NCBI GenBank assembly: GCA_943361925.1
Contig: CALRIT020000014.1
Span: 1 to 64,000, forward strand
Direction of reading: 5' to 3'
Length of the DNA: 64,000 nt
DNA from: CAISCU01 sp943361925
GTDB taxonomy: Bacteria; Bacteroidota; Bacteroidia; UKL13-3
How positions within the stretch are numbered: the first letter of the stretch is position 1; each line of letters begins with the position of its first letter. Shown one piece after another: positions 44,450-53,404 of this stretch. The notes beneath the pieces are model-generated. The model was not told the DNA's origin, made no database searches, and was given only the letters and a program-made list of their open reading frames with translations. The position numbers were made by a program, and so were the translations under genes.

Positions 44450-44853
44450 CCAGCCGCCTTAAATTTTTTATTTTTAAGTCTTTTAAAATTTAAACTTGTT
44501 TCACCAAAGTTAATGAGTAAACCGATTTCCAGATTATAGGCTTCAAGATAATTAATTGCTTGAGCTAGGTGTATATCTTCAACTTTGGTTTTAGCTTTGA
44601 GCTCAAGAGAAATTATTCCTTCCACTAAAAAATCTACTCTTCTGGTCCCAATATGTTCTTGTCTGTAAAAAAATGGCATTGAGAATTCTCTTTTAAAGGC
44701 TATTCCTGCAAGATTCAATTCTATTGCCAATGCTCTTTGGTATATTACCTCCTGGAAGCCATTACCTAATGACTTATGAACAGTCATTGCGCAGCCAATT
44801 ATCTTGGAAGTAAGTTCTGAATATTTGTATTCTTCTTTAATCATAGCATTCAA
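44443..44853 (-). CDS. GxxExxY protein (PD-(D/E)XK nuclease-like)
   Basis: A 136-residue protein of the GxxExxY family. The defining motif is GFQEVIY (about residues 33-39), and it also shows TVHKSLGNGF, the nuclease-like strand-turn RRVDFLVEGIISLELKAKTKV with acidic Asp and Glu-x-Lys residues, and HLAQAINYLEAYNLEIGLLINFG. The fold belongs to the PD-(D/E)XK nuclease superfamily; biochemical activity is not established to my knowledge. Its last two codons and stop fall inside a 9-bp tandem repeat array that has an inverted partner, and another copy of the repeat lies 290 bp beyond its start. Confidence 0.87.
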   Translation of the reverse strand: MNAMIKEEYKYSELTSKIIGCAMTVHKSLGNGFQEVIYQRALAIELNLAGIAFKREFSMPFFYRQEHIGTRRVDFLVEGIISLELKAKTKVEDIHLAQAINYLEAYNLEIGLLINFGETSLNFKRLKNKKFKAAGL

Positions 44854-45124
44854 AATTTGAAGCTATGTCTTTTTAAATTGGTGACAAATTCATTCAATAT
44901 GAATAAATAATATTCCTGAATGGATTTTATTAAAAATACCTGTTTATCAATCAACTAATTTAAGCTCTGATTAAAATAAAAAATCAAACTATCCATAAAA
45001 TAGTCATCATAAATCCCCAAAATAAGTTAATCATTAAAAATTTCAGGAAAACAATAAATCATAACTCAAACAGCGCTATTACTCCAAGCAAATTAATCAT
45101 GCCTTTAAACTTACACTATCAATT

Positions 45125-45946
45125 TTACAAAATTAAACTAATCATAAAAATCACATGAATCATAGCCTTCATTGTCAGGTGGTCTGTCCATGTTTTAGAC
45201 TTGAAAGAGGTTTCTGAACGTATTATATTATTGATTTTGCTAATTATTCGCAATGCCAATCTCTTCATTGCAGATGGTCTTTTTATACTGATGAATTCCG
45301 GTTTGTATAGGATGTGAAGTCCGTTGTAATACAAATAACTACACTTCAATTTTTCTGCTATTTTTAACATACTGGTTTTGGAAGAAAAGAATACATGCTG
45401 ACCTGCATTCGGCATAAAATACCACCAGTCTTTATTGCTTGAATACTCAGTTTTTTCTAATAACTCAGTTGAAAAAATGAAACAGTTTGTCTTCGACATG
45501 ATCTCTTGAATTGTTTCCAATGGATTAGGTAAATGTTCCAATACTTCAAAAGCAAGCATCACATCAACAGAGTTTGTTCCATTGTACTCAAAGCCTTTTG
45601 CAATCAGGTTTTCACAAAATTTATCCGACCAAAATGCATTGACACCTTTATCACGTAACAAGCGGGTTAAAATTCCATAACCACCACCATAATCTACTAC
45701 TCGAATGTTTGGATTAAAATTGGTATTAAATATCAACATCAATTGCTCACAAATACCAATATTCCTTTCCATGATGCCTGTATCAAGCGATGAAATAGAT
45801 TCCTGATAAGCTTCATCCAACCAATAAGGTTCCTCTGTAAAAATGCACTCACATGATGAACAAGTATAATAACTAATTGTATGTTTATGCAGGATTTCAC
45901 CCTGCATCAATAAACTTGCTTCCAAACCACAAACCAAACAATTCAT
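45125..45946 (-). CDS. Zinc-ribbon class I SAM methyltransferase
   Basis: A 273-residue protein. The N-terminal zinc-binding pair is CLVCG (Cys3, Cys6) plus CSSC (Cys29, Cys32). A Rossmann methyltransferase domain follows, with motif I VVDYGGGYGILTRLL and the post-II region MLAFEVLEHLPNPLETIQEI, as in the Methyltransf_23 proteins often found with glycan or O-antigen genes. The substrate is unknown. The final residues (AMIHVIFMISLIL) are encoded by the antisense of the AATCAYAGC 9-bp repeat (45140-45166), so the C-terminus is probably not ancestral. Confidence 0.8.
   Translation of the reverse strand: MNCLVCGLEASLLMQGEILHKHTISYYTCSSCECIFTEEPYWLDEAYQESISSLDTGIMERNIGICEQLMLIFNTNFNPNIRVVDYGGGYGILTRLLRDKGVNAFWSDKFCENLIAKGFEYNGTNSVDVMLAFEVLEHLPNPLETIQEIMSKTNCFIFSTELLEKTEYSSNKDWWYFMPNAGQHVFFSSKTSMLKIAEKLKCSYLYYNGLHILYKPEFISIKRPSAMKRLALRIISKINNIIRSETSFKSKTWTDHLTMKAMIHVIFMISLIL
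45140..45166 (+). repeat. Distal copy of the 9-bp repeat (three units)
   Basis: AATCATAAA, AATCACATG, AATCATAGC: three in-register units of the same minisatellite, here inside the 3' end of the methyltransferase gene on the opposite strand. Confidence 0.7.
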
Positions 45947-46072
45947 AAGAATATTCTATTTTCAAAAATGGAATATAGGGAATGGGAGGGAAATAGTTGA
46001 TGTTTGGTTAAAAACGAAGTACTAAGATATTATCATCAGTAAATCTTTTCTGGAAAAAGTATTTTAAATAAC

Positions 46073-47593
46073 CTACAAGCTATCCACCTTAAAGATCATT
46101 TTTTTAGTCCAGATAATCTCATTTTCAATTTCATTATTGGAGCCTTTACAATCATTTTTGACCTTTATCTCATTTAATAAAACTAAATAAGTTTGTAGAG
46201 CTTTTTTTGCTTCGGCTTTTTTCTCTAAACGTAACATTGTTATGCCTTCTTCTTTGTGAATTATTAAATAAGGTGTTACATTCAATGTTTTTGCTTTATT
46301 TAGAAGGTTAATAACTTCTTCATTAGACTCCTTACTGTTTGATATTCTTCTTTTCACAACAGCTTTGACAATATAATCTGACTCAGTTGCAACACAAGCA
46401 TTGATGTTCCTACTTGCTAATTCATTTGCTGCATTATGATGTGCATATAGCCATAGTTCTAACCAAGCATTATATGAATTTATAAGAGAGACCTTTTTAA
46501 GAAAACTAGTTTGTGTGAATTGTGCAAAATTTTCAACGCCAGCTAAAGAATTTATTCTTGAATCAATATTTGGATGGGTTCCACTGCCAGAAAGTGCCAA
46601 AAAGTTTCCGGTATTTATACAATAATTTTTAATTCTTATAAGAGCGGCTGATAATCCTAATTTATCATATTTTAGAACTTCCAGAATTTCATTTGCAATT
46701 TGATCAGCTTGAATTTCTTGTTCATGATTGTATTTAATCCCCAATCTTGTGGTAATCTCATTTGATAATATTGTACTGGCAACAGCTGTTGATGCCGTTA
46801 GTACTCCAGGAATATGATTGTCATTGTTGATAGATAAATAGACATCGGCACTGGCAGCAACAACAGTGGCAAATGTTGCCCAAAACTCTGCTCTCTTTTT
46901 CCGATCCTGTTCTTTATTGAAGTTCATTATTTGATGATCTAACGCAAAGTGAGCAACTTCATGTGCTAAAATTCCTACTAATTCATCTTCACTTTGTATG
47001 GTTGATAGGAGCCCTGTTGTTATTACAATACATCCGTTTGTTAAGGCAAATGCATTTGGTTCAGGGTCTTTAAGTATTTTTAGGTAGATATTGCCAGGTC
47101 TTTCATCTTTTAAAATTCCCTTATGAATCTTATTGATAAGTGTATACATATAATCTTCAAAGTATTCATCTTCGAAGAATTGATTGTATTTATTTAAAGT
47201 ATTGATGTATTCTATGGCTTCATTGTTTAATTCATTTCTTAAATCATATTGAAGACCTTTTGTTAATAGGTTAGAATATGTCTCATTCAACAGTAGATTT
47301 TTATCCCAAACCTTTTCAATATTGTTTATCTCTTTGAAATCAAATAGATTTATTTTCCTTGCCTCAAATCGTACTAAATTTCCCTCATTATTTTTAGCGA
47401 CCACATCTAAAACAGGAAACCCTTCATTGTAGCTATATGAAATGCCGACCGCTGATAGAATAACTCCTTTTTTTATTTCTGAATTGATTTTATCAATTGC
47501 TTCAATTTTTAATGGCTCTTTAAAAATGATTTCATTTTGAGCATAAACTAAAAAGCAATTCAATAGAAGGATGATAATGATGCGTATTCTCAT
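46073..47593 (-). CDS. M48-family zinc metalloprotease
   Basis: A 506-residue exported protease. A signal peptide (about 1-18, VYAQ) and a substrate-like N-terminal region of about 150 residues precede the M48 domain. That domain has LVGILAHEVAHFALDHQI with the zinc-binding HEVAH at 211-215, a third ligand expected in EIQADQIANEI (about 285-295), and ATTGL-like ITTGLLSTI beforehand. Residues about 375-506 are helical and resemble a short TPR-like tail. It resembles BepA/LoiP-type envelope proteases, so a role in outer-membrane quality control is plausible. The single-gene unit is not obviously linked to its neighbours. Confidence 0.88.
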   Translation of the reverse strand: MRIRIIIILLLNCFLVYAQNEIIFKEPLKIEAIDKINSEIKKGVILSAVGISYSYNEGFPVLDVVAKNNEGNLVRFEARKINLFDFKEINNIEKVWDKNLLLNETYSNLLTKGLQYDLRNELNNEAIEYINTLNKYNQFFEDEYFEDYMYTLINKIHKGILKDERPGNIYLKILKDPEPNAFALTNGCIVITTGLLSTIQSEDELVGILAHEVAHFALDHQIMNFNKEQDRKKRAEFWATFATVVAASADVYLSINNDNHIPGVLTASTAVASTILSNEITTRLGIKYNHEQEIQADQIANEILEVLKYDKLGLSAALIRIKNYCINTGNFLALSGSGTHPNIDSRINSLAGVENFAQFTQTSFLKKVSLINSYNAWLELWLYAHHNAANELASRNINACVATESDYIVKAVVKRRISNSKESNEEVINLLNKAKTLNVTPYLIIHKEEGITMLRLEKKAEAKKALQTYLVLLNEIKVKNDCKGSNNEIENEIIWTKKMIFKVDSL

Positions 47594-48069
47594 GACTTTA
47601 TCTTTTTTTGTTTGATATAATTCTGCTTTATATTTCTAATTATGAATTGCCGAAGCTTAAAATTTTAATGAGCTCAAATTACTTTCCCCAATCACCAAAT
47701 CGAATCACTTTATTTGTTAATCCAAAACCAATTTTAGCATCTCGAATTTTACTTAAATTCAAGGCAAAACAATTTTACAATTACAATTCAGTCCATTGAA
47801 ATCACTTGTAAAACAAATATTTACATAAACTGTTTTCTTAATTTTTTTGGTCCAGATAACTTTAAGTACTCAATAAATAATTCATTGAATGTTCGTTTAA
47901 AATTTATTGATACTTCCCTGTATTTTTAGTTGGGATTCGTGTATAAATTCTAAATTGGTTGTACGAAAGTTCCTTGTTAAAAGATACTCTGTTCATGTTC
48001 TAAATTGATATTGAATCTTATTAAGTTTCCATAGCCACCTTATTTCGATGAAATGCATACTTTTATTGA

Positions 48070-48230
48070 ATGAAAAGATTATTTCTCCTCAGCTTCAGTT
48101 TATTTTTTATTCAACAATAGTTTTCTCAAACTAATAAAACGGTAACAATAACTATACCAAAATGAAAGCATGTCTGAGGGGTAGTTATGATTAAATTGAC
48201 CATACATTCAATCTGAACTATTGATAAGAG
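48070..48230 (+). pseudogene. Remnant of an exported-protein gene
   Basis: An ATG-led signal-peptide-like sequence MKRLFLLSFSLFFIQQ is cut by an in-frame TAG, after which the same frame continues FSQTNKTVTITIPK before another stop. The mature-start style (FSQTNKTV) is typical of secreted Bacteroidota proteins, so this looks like the 5' end of a decayed gene. Identity of the parent gene is unknown. Confidence 0.35.
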
Positions 48231-48304
48231 ATTCTATAAATTAAGCAGAAAATTTACTTTATGAAAGTATAAAGTATTAGATAGATAAACATCTCCCCGC
48301 CCAC

Positions 48305-48344
48305 AAAAAAACCATTAGTCCTCCCAGACCAATGGTTTTTTTTA
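48305..48344 (-). terminator. Terminator downstream of purL
   Basis: AAAAAACCATT / AATGGTTTTTT stem with a 14-nt loop that can itself form GTC/GAC pairs; A-run on one side and T8 on the other, so it is bidirectional. It lies about 90 nt beyond the purL stop. Confidence 0.8.
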
Positions 48345-48395
48345 TTTAAATAAAAATGCCTTTGTATTACTAAAAGCCGCTCCTTCCTCCAATCT

Positions 48396-48430
48396 GCCAG
48401 ATGCCAGCAGCAAGTAGCCAGAAGCCGCTT
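48396..48430. repeat. Heptanucleotide repeat tract
   Basis: Five 7-bp units in register: GCCAGAT, GCCAGCA, GCAAGTA, GCCAGAA, GCCGCTT. The tract abuts the purL stop codon and is much more GC-rich than its surroundings. Confidence 0.6.
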
Positions 48431-48431
48431 C

Positions 48432-50669
48432 TTAAGCTAACAATTCTCCCAATCTATTTTCGTAGATATGAATATAAGTTCCAACATCACCAAATGAAGT
48501 TCCGGCGATTGAAATAGATGAAGCACTTACTTTTCCAATCTCATCAACTTTAACAGCTTTTTCTTTCATCAATGTTTCAAATGCAGTTTTGTTTTCAGCT
48601 TTGATACTGATAACTATTCTGCCTTGTGTTTCGCCGAAGAGGTATGCATCAGTTCTTAAATCATTGTTTTTGCTGATTTCAAAACCCAATTGTTTTGGCA
48701 TCGCCGATTCAACCAAGGCTGCAAACAATCCACCTTCGCTGGTATCATGTGCAGATTCAATTAAACCTGCTGAGATGGCTTTTAATAAAGCATGCTGGTT
48801 ATTGTATTCTTCGTCGAGGTTAAAGTAAGGTATAGGACTTTGTTGTACTTTTTTGTAATGTACCAGATATTGTGAACTGCTGATATCATTCGCCTGATGT
48901 CCGATTACATAAATCAAATCTCCAGCTTGTTTAAAGTCGAGGGTCATTTGTTTTTGACCTGCAGGTAACATACCTACCATTCCAATTGTTGGAGTAGGGA
49001 ATACTGCATTGTCATCACTGCTTTGGTTGTAGAAACTTACATTACCACCTGTAACCGGTGTATCAAATTTCTTACAGGCTTCACCCAATCCTTTTATGGC
49101 ATGTACAAACTGGTAATAAACTTCCGGATTGTATGGGTTTCCAAAGTTCAAACAATTGGTAATTGCTGCAGGCTCTGCTCCTGTGCAAACCAGGTTTCTT
49201 GCTGCTTCAGTAACTGCTGCCATACCTCCAATAAATGGATCGGCATAAACAAAACGACTGTTACAATCAACTGTCATGGCAATAGATTTATCGGTTCCTT
49301 TTACCTTCACCACTGCTGCATCTGAATGTGCATTGGTGCTTTGGTTCACGGTTCCTACCATGCTATCATATTGGTTGTAAACCCATTTTTTGCTGGCAAT
49401 ATTCGGCTGACCCATGATCCATGTAGCGATGTTTTTCGCTTCATCCATTGAACAATCAGCAACGCTATCAATTGAGAATTTTGCAATATCTTGGAAGTAT
49501 CTTGGTTCAGAATATTCGCGGTGGTAAACTGGTGCGCCTCCACCTAAAACCAAACTTTGCGCAGGAATATCAGCTCTTAATTCATTGTGCATGAAATATT
49601 GAACCCTGCCGCTATCCGTAACTTCACCAATGATGGCATAAGTCAAATCCCATTTTTCAAAAATACGTTCAACAACAGCTTCCTGTCCTTTTTTAACAAT
49701 CACCAACATGCGCTCCTGGCTTTCACTCAATAGGATTTCCCAGTCTTTCATGTCTTTCTGACGCATAGGTACTTTGTCTAACCAAACCTTCATACCTGTT
49801 TCAGATTTAGCAGCCATTTCACTGGTAGAACAAGTAATACCTGCTGCTCCCATATCTTGCATACCAACAATGGCATCTGTTTCCAAAAGTTCCATGCTGG
49901 CTTCCAAAATCAATTTTTCCCAGAAAGGATCTCCAACCTGTACAGATGGTAAATCTTTAGCAGAATCTTCGGTGATGTCTTTAGAAGCAAATGCAGCTCC
50001 GTGAATACCATCTTTTCCGGTAGCGGAACCAAATATATAAACCGGATTTCCTAATCCTTCAGCAATTGCAGAAACGGTTTTACCAACTTTGGCAATACCA
50101 ACACTCATGGCGTTTACCAAGGGATTGATATGGTAACAATCATCAAAATATACCTCACCACCAACGGTTGGGATACCAAATGCATTACCGTAATTTCCAA
50201 TTCCTTTTACTACACCTCTAACCAACCATTTGGTGCGTTCGTTTTCAATATTTCCAAAACGTAGTGAGTTCAATTGAGCAATCGGACGAGCGCCCATCGA
50301 GAAAATATCGCGATTGATACCACCCACACCTGTAGCAGCACCTTGATAAGGCTCAATTGCAGAAGGGTGGTTGTGTGATTCAATTTTGAAACAACATGCC
50401 AAACCATCACCAATATCAATCAATCCGGCATTTTCTTCACCGGCTTTTGCCAGCATTTTTTCGCCTTCTTTTGGAAGGGTTTTTAACCAGACAATGGAAT
50501 TTTTATAGGAACAATGTTCGCTCCACATCACCGAATAAATACTCATTTCGGTAAAAGTTGGGGTTCTTCCTAAAATTTCCGTGATTTTGTCAAATTCTTC
50601 AGGTCTTAAACCTAATTGTTGTGCTTGTTCTAGTGATGCTAAAGGTCCGATGGCTTGTGATTGGCTCAT
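48432..50669 (-). CDS. purL: Phosphoribosylformylglycinamidine synthase subunit PurL
   Basis: A 745-residue small-type PurL that makes formylglycinamidine ribonucleotide in purine synthesis together with PurQ and PurS. The family hallmarks are visible: SVMWSEHCSYKNS, the ATP/substrate segments GDGLACCFKIESHNHPSAIEPYQGAATGVGG, GIPTVGGEVYFDDCY, QDMGAAGITCSTSEMA, TGGNVSFYNQS and SAHDTSEGGL. The ATG at 50669 (MSQSQAIG) was chosen; an in-frame TTG 21 bases upstream has no support. The length fits the Bacillus-like class rather than the 1300-residue single-chain enzyme. The gene stands alone with its own terminator. Confidence 0.96.
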   Translation of the reverse strand: MSQSQAIGPLASLEQAQQLGLRPEEFDKITEILGRTPTFTEMSIYSVMWSEHCSYKNSIVWLKTLPKEGEKMLAKAGEENAGLIDIGDGLACCFKIESHNHPSAIEPYQGAATGVGGINRDIFSMGARPIAQLNSLRFGNIENERTKWLVRGVVKGIGNYGNAFGIPTVGGEVYFDDCYHINPLVNAMSVGIAKVGKTVSAIAEGLGNPVYIFGSATGKDGIHGAAFASKDITEDSAKDLPSVQVGDPFWEKLILEASMELLETDAIVGMQDMGAAGITCSTSEMAAKSETGMKVWLDKVPMRQKDMKDWEILLSESQERMLVIVKKGQEAVVERIFEKWDLTYAIIGEVTDSGRVQYFMHNELRADIPAQSLVLGGGAPVYHREYSEPRYFQDIAKFSIDSVADCSMDEAKNIATWIMGQPNIASKKWVYNQYDSMVGTVNQSTNAHSDAAVVKVKGTDKSIAMTVDCNSRFVYADPFIGGMAAVTEAARNLVCTGAEPAAITNCLNFGNPYNPEVYYQFVHAIKGLGEACKKFDTPVTGGNVSFYNQSSDDNAVFPTPTIGMVGMLPAGQKQMTLDFKQAGDLIYVIGHQANDISSSQYLVHYKKVQQSPIPYFNLDEEYNNQHALLKAISAGLIESAHDTSEGGLFAALVESAMPKQLGFEISKNNDLRTDAYLFGETQGRIVISIKAENKTAFETLMKEKAVKVDEIGKVSASSISIAGTSFGDVGTYIHIYENRLGELLA

Positions 50670-50735
50670 GTCTTGAAAATGAAAGCGCAAATTTGCACTT
50701 TTTTGCAGGCATCGCCAAAGGAAAAATCAGCTAGT

Positions 50736-51884
50736 TTAATTTGATTTAATAAAACGCTCAAAATGTTTCCTGCCTTCAAATTCAAAGCAAATCAGGTAAA
50801 CTCCCTGACTTAAAGTGCTTATATCCAACATTTTTATATCATCATCATTTTGTTCCAAGAGCTTATTTGCCTGTAAATCGTACAAACTAATTTGTTTGAT
50901 TTTTTGGTTTGTTTGAAAAAAAACAAAATCAGATGAAGGATTAGGATAAAAACTAAATAAGAGCTCTTTTTTGTTTATATCACGAATTCCAACCGGATTT
51001 TTACTGTAAACAATTCTTTGTTTGAGTTTGAATTCATCATTGATTTTACGCTCATATCGGCTGAATTGACTCAATTTTTCTTGCGAATCATATTCCAGCA
51101 AGTAGAATCTCTCTTCGTTGTATAAGATATTATTTTCTACAATGGAGTCAATTTTAGTAGAATTTCCTTTGTAAACAATCCTTCTGTAACCATCGAGGCG
51201 CATACTTCCAAAAAGGAAAACAGAATCAACGGCATTTGTAACACGGTCGAGTGAATCGTAGGAATAATAGGAAGTTCGATATAATTTTCTTTCGAATTCA
51301 GAATCACTATAAGTACTAACAATAGCTGGTAAATTGGCTTTGTGGAAGGCTTTGACATCAAACATAGCGGTGTATTCAATAAGGCCGGGCAACTCTTTCA
51401 TATATGTTGCTTTGAGTCCAAAAGTTGAATCATATAAATATTCTTTTTTGGTGTTTGGATTTTGGTTTCCTGAAAGATAGATTTTGTATTTGATGAACGG
51501 CCCATTATATATAAAAGAATCTGTGCCATTAGGTTCTAATGTAGTTTGGTCAATTTGTCGTCTGAAATGGCGCATTTGGAAAGGAAGACCATTTTTGAAA
51601 TCATAATTGGTTTCGTAATAGTCAAATTCACCGGCATTTGTAAAAGTATATTGTTTGCTAAACAATTTTGAGTCAGAGGTAATGAAGTTAAATTGGGTTC
51701 TTAAAATCAAATCTCCTGAGGTATTAGTAAAATAATCAAAAGCAGAAAAATTGCTTGAAGGGTATATGCTTGTATCAATGTAAAATTGTGATTCCGGTTT
51801 TTGAAAAGGCTCAATAAAATTGGTTATGAACTGAGCATTTGATAATAAAGGACAGATAAAAAGGAGTAAAAATATTTTTTTCAT
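50736..51884 (-). CDS. T9SS-exported protein, tandem paralogue 1
   Basis: A 382-residue secreted protein with signal peptide (1-17, SNAQ). Shared family features are the N-terminal FxxPxQxPESQFYIDTSIYPSSNFSAFDYFTN block, a middle of beta-strands with YDSxxR repeats (YSYDSLDRVTNAVDS, IVYKGNSTKIDSI), and a type A sorting domain from about 310 (LFSFYPNPSSDFVFFQTNQKIKQISLYDLQANKLL ... TLSQGVYLICFE). The middle resembles YD/RHS-like or Sel1-free beta-rich chains, but I recognise no named domain. It is the most divergent of three intact tandem copies. Confidence 0.85.
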   Translation of the reverse strand: MKKIFLLLFICPLLSNAQFITNFIEPFQKPESQFYIDTSIYPSSNFSAFDYFTNTSGDLILRTQFNFITSDSKLFSKQYTFTNAGEFDYYETNYDFKNGLPFQMRHFRRQIDQTTLEPNGTDSFIYNGPFIKYKIYLSGNQNPNTKKEYLYDSTFGLKATYMKELPGLIEYTAMFDVKAFHKANLPAIVSTYSDSEFERKLYRTSYYSYDSLDRVTNAVDSVFLFGSMRLDGYRRIVYKGNSTKIDSIVENNILYNEERFYLLEYDSQEKLSQFSRYERKINDEFKLKQRIVYSKNPVGIRDINKKELLFSFYPNPSSDFVFFQTNQKIKQISLYDLQANKLLEQNDDDIKMLDISTLSQGVYLICFEFEGRKHFERFIKSN

Positions 51885-52041
51885 GATATTGGCTTTTCAT
51901 GAAGTCGTTTTTTTTGGTGGATTAGTTGTATGTGTGGGTTTCTGATGGTTTTGTTATCGGCAAAGTATTCATCTTGTGGCTAAGGAAAATTGCAGTTTCA
52001 ATTAGGTTTTAATTCGATTGTTTATTTCTGATATAAAGTAA

Positions 52042-52073
52042 AAAGCTTTGCCGAATTTACTCTGCAAAGCTTT
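52042..52073 (-). terminator. Terminator of paralogue 2
   Basis: Perfect 10-bp stem AAAGCTTTGC / GCAAAGCTTT with a 12-nt loop, T-run on the minus strand, directly after the stop codon of the gene at 52077. Confidence 0.8.
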
Positions 52074-52076
52074 CTC

Positions 52077-53228
52077 TTAGTTGGTTTTTAAAATTCTTGA
52101 ATTTGCATATCCTTTTTCAGATTTTGCTTTGATGAAATAAATACCTGCCGGTAATTCATCGAGGTTTATTTCTGATATAACATTTTCTGTTTTAGTCAAT
52201 AAGAGTTTTCCTTTGGTATCAAATACTTTTATTTCACTGATTTTTTCTTTGCTTTCTATAAAGATTTTATCGCTTGTAGGATTTGGATACATTTTCATTT
52301 TAAATTCATCAGCTGCTGTTTTACTTAAACCTGTAGTGCCTTTGTTGAATTCAGACAGATAATCCAAGGTATACTTATCGTCACCTCCTTTGGCATACTG
52401 CTTTATGGTTTTTACTTTTCCATATTCATCGTAAAAAAATTTGGTATAAATATAATATTCAAACAAATCATCATCCTGGTAAAGGGAGTCGATTTTACTT
52501 GTGTTTCCTAGATAAATCATTCTGGTAGTTCTAAATGGAATCATTATACCCTGTTCATTAGCACTATCAACACAACTTACTAAACGGTCATTTGAGTCAT
52601 ACGTAAAATATGAAATCATATCTAAGTCAAAATCACCATTTATCTCATTATAATGATTCATAATTTTGGGTAGATTTGGTTTGTGAAATTCCACAACATC
52701 AAACACGTCAAATATATTCACGGGTGATTTTTTTTGTTTAATCTGATTTTTTTTAAGTCCATTAATGGAGTCATGGATAAATTCTAATTGATAGCTAAAT
52801 TCACCCTTATAATCAAATTTATATTGGTGTTTGGCTTTGCCTTTTTCATAAACAAATGAGTCTAATTCTGCATCATATATATTAGGGTCTCCTTTTACTT
52901 TATAGGAAAATTGATAGAGAATAGGATTTTCTGAATCAAAAAGCGTCCTATATTCAAAGTATTCATAATCTGGGTTATTTAGGAGTACTTCTACATGTCT
53001 ATCAAGTTTATTGCCAATAATGTTATATTCATTCCGATAGGTTGTTACTATGCTGCCGTTTGGTCTATAATAAGTATCATTCGTATAGAATTCTCCATTT
53101 AAGTACATAGAAGTATCAACTAAAAAGCGAGTTGTAGGATTTTCATAATTGTCTAAAGGACTAAAATAAATTTGAGCCATTGAAATAAAAGGCATAAAGA
53201 GCAGCAGTGTGATGTAAAACTTTTTCAT
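52077..53228 (-). CDS. T9SS-exported protein, tandem paralogue 2
   Basis: A 383-residue secreted protein. Signal peptide 1-18 (SMAQ), then YENPTTRFLVDTSMYLNGEF, the family N-terminal block. Central signature VEFHKPNLPKIMNHYNEINGDFDLDMISYFTYDSNDRLVSCVDS and RMIYLGNTSKIDSLYQ; type A sorting domain from about 312 (FKMKMYPNPTSDKIFIESKEKISEIKVFDTKGKLLL ... ELPAGIYFIKAKSEKG). It is closely related to the neighbour at 53405, and the two share even their 5' leader sequences. Function unknown; inferred to be surface-attached or released by the T9SS. Confidence 0.88.
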   Translation of the reverse strand: MKKFYITLLLFMPFISMAQIYFSPLDNYENPTTRFLVDTSMYLNGEFYTNDTYYRPNGSIVTTYRNEYNIIGNKLDRHVEVLLNNPDYEYFEYRTLFDSENPILYQFSYKVKGDPNIYDAELDSFVYEKGKAKHQYKFDYKGEFSYQLEFIHDSINGLKKNQIKQKKSPVNIFDVFDVVEFHKPNLPKIMNHYNEINGDFDLDMISYFTYDSNDRLVSCVDSANEQGIMIPFRTTRMIYLGNTSKIDSLYQDDDLFEYYIYTKFFYDEYGKVKTIKQYAKGGDDKYTLDYLSEFNKGTTGLSKTAADEFKMKMYPNPTSDKIFIESKEKISEIKVFDTKGKLLLTKTENVISEINLDELPAGIYFIKAKSEKGYANSRILKTN

Positions 53229-53368
53229 AATGTTGTTTTTAAGGGTTTTAATTGATTTTAATAGTTTTTATATATGATTTTTTCGTTCCAATCAGACATG
53301 GGAATCCCATCGAAAATTTTTGTCAATTTTCGTAGGTATATTTCCTGTAAATGATTGAACGATTTGTT

Positions 53369-53402
53369 AAAATCATTGCAGAACTAAGTCTGCAATGATT
53401 TT
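53369..53402 (-). terminator. Terminator of paralogue 3
   Basis: Perfect 13-bp stem AAAATCATTGCAG / CTGCAATGATTTT with an 8-nt loop, a few bases after the stop of the gene at 53405. Confidence 0.85.
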
Positions 53403-53404
53403 TG

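Larger units (their letters stand above)
47594..48431. other. 838-bp stretch without an intact gene
   Basis: AT-rich, with stop codons in all frames. It holds a probable signal-peptide remnant (48070), a strong terminator hairpin (48305-48344) and a 7-bp repeat tract (48396-48430). A 29-codon open stretch on the minus strand (47670-47770 region, reading ...KIGFGLTNKVIRFGDWGK) may be another decayed gene fragment, but it is too short to judge. Confidence 0.6.

Noticed and set aside
44348..44539. Open frame encoding Asn-His-x repeats
   Set aside because: It is only the translation of the 9-bp minisatellite and runs into the GxxExxY gene on the other strand.
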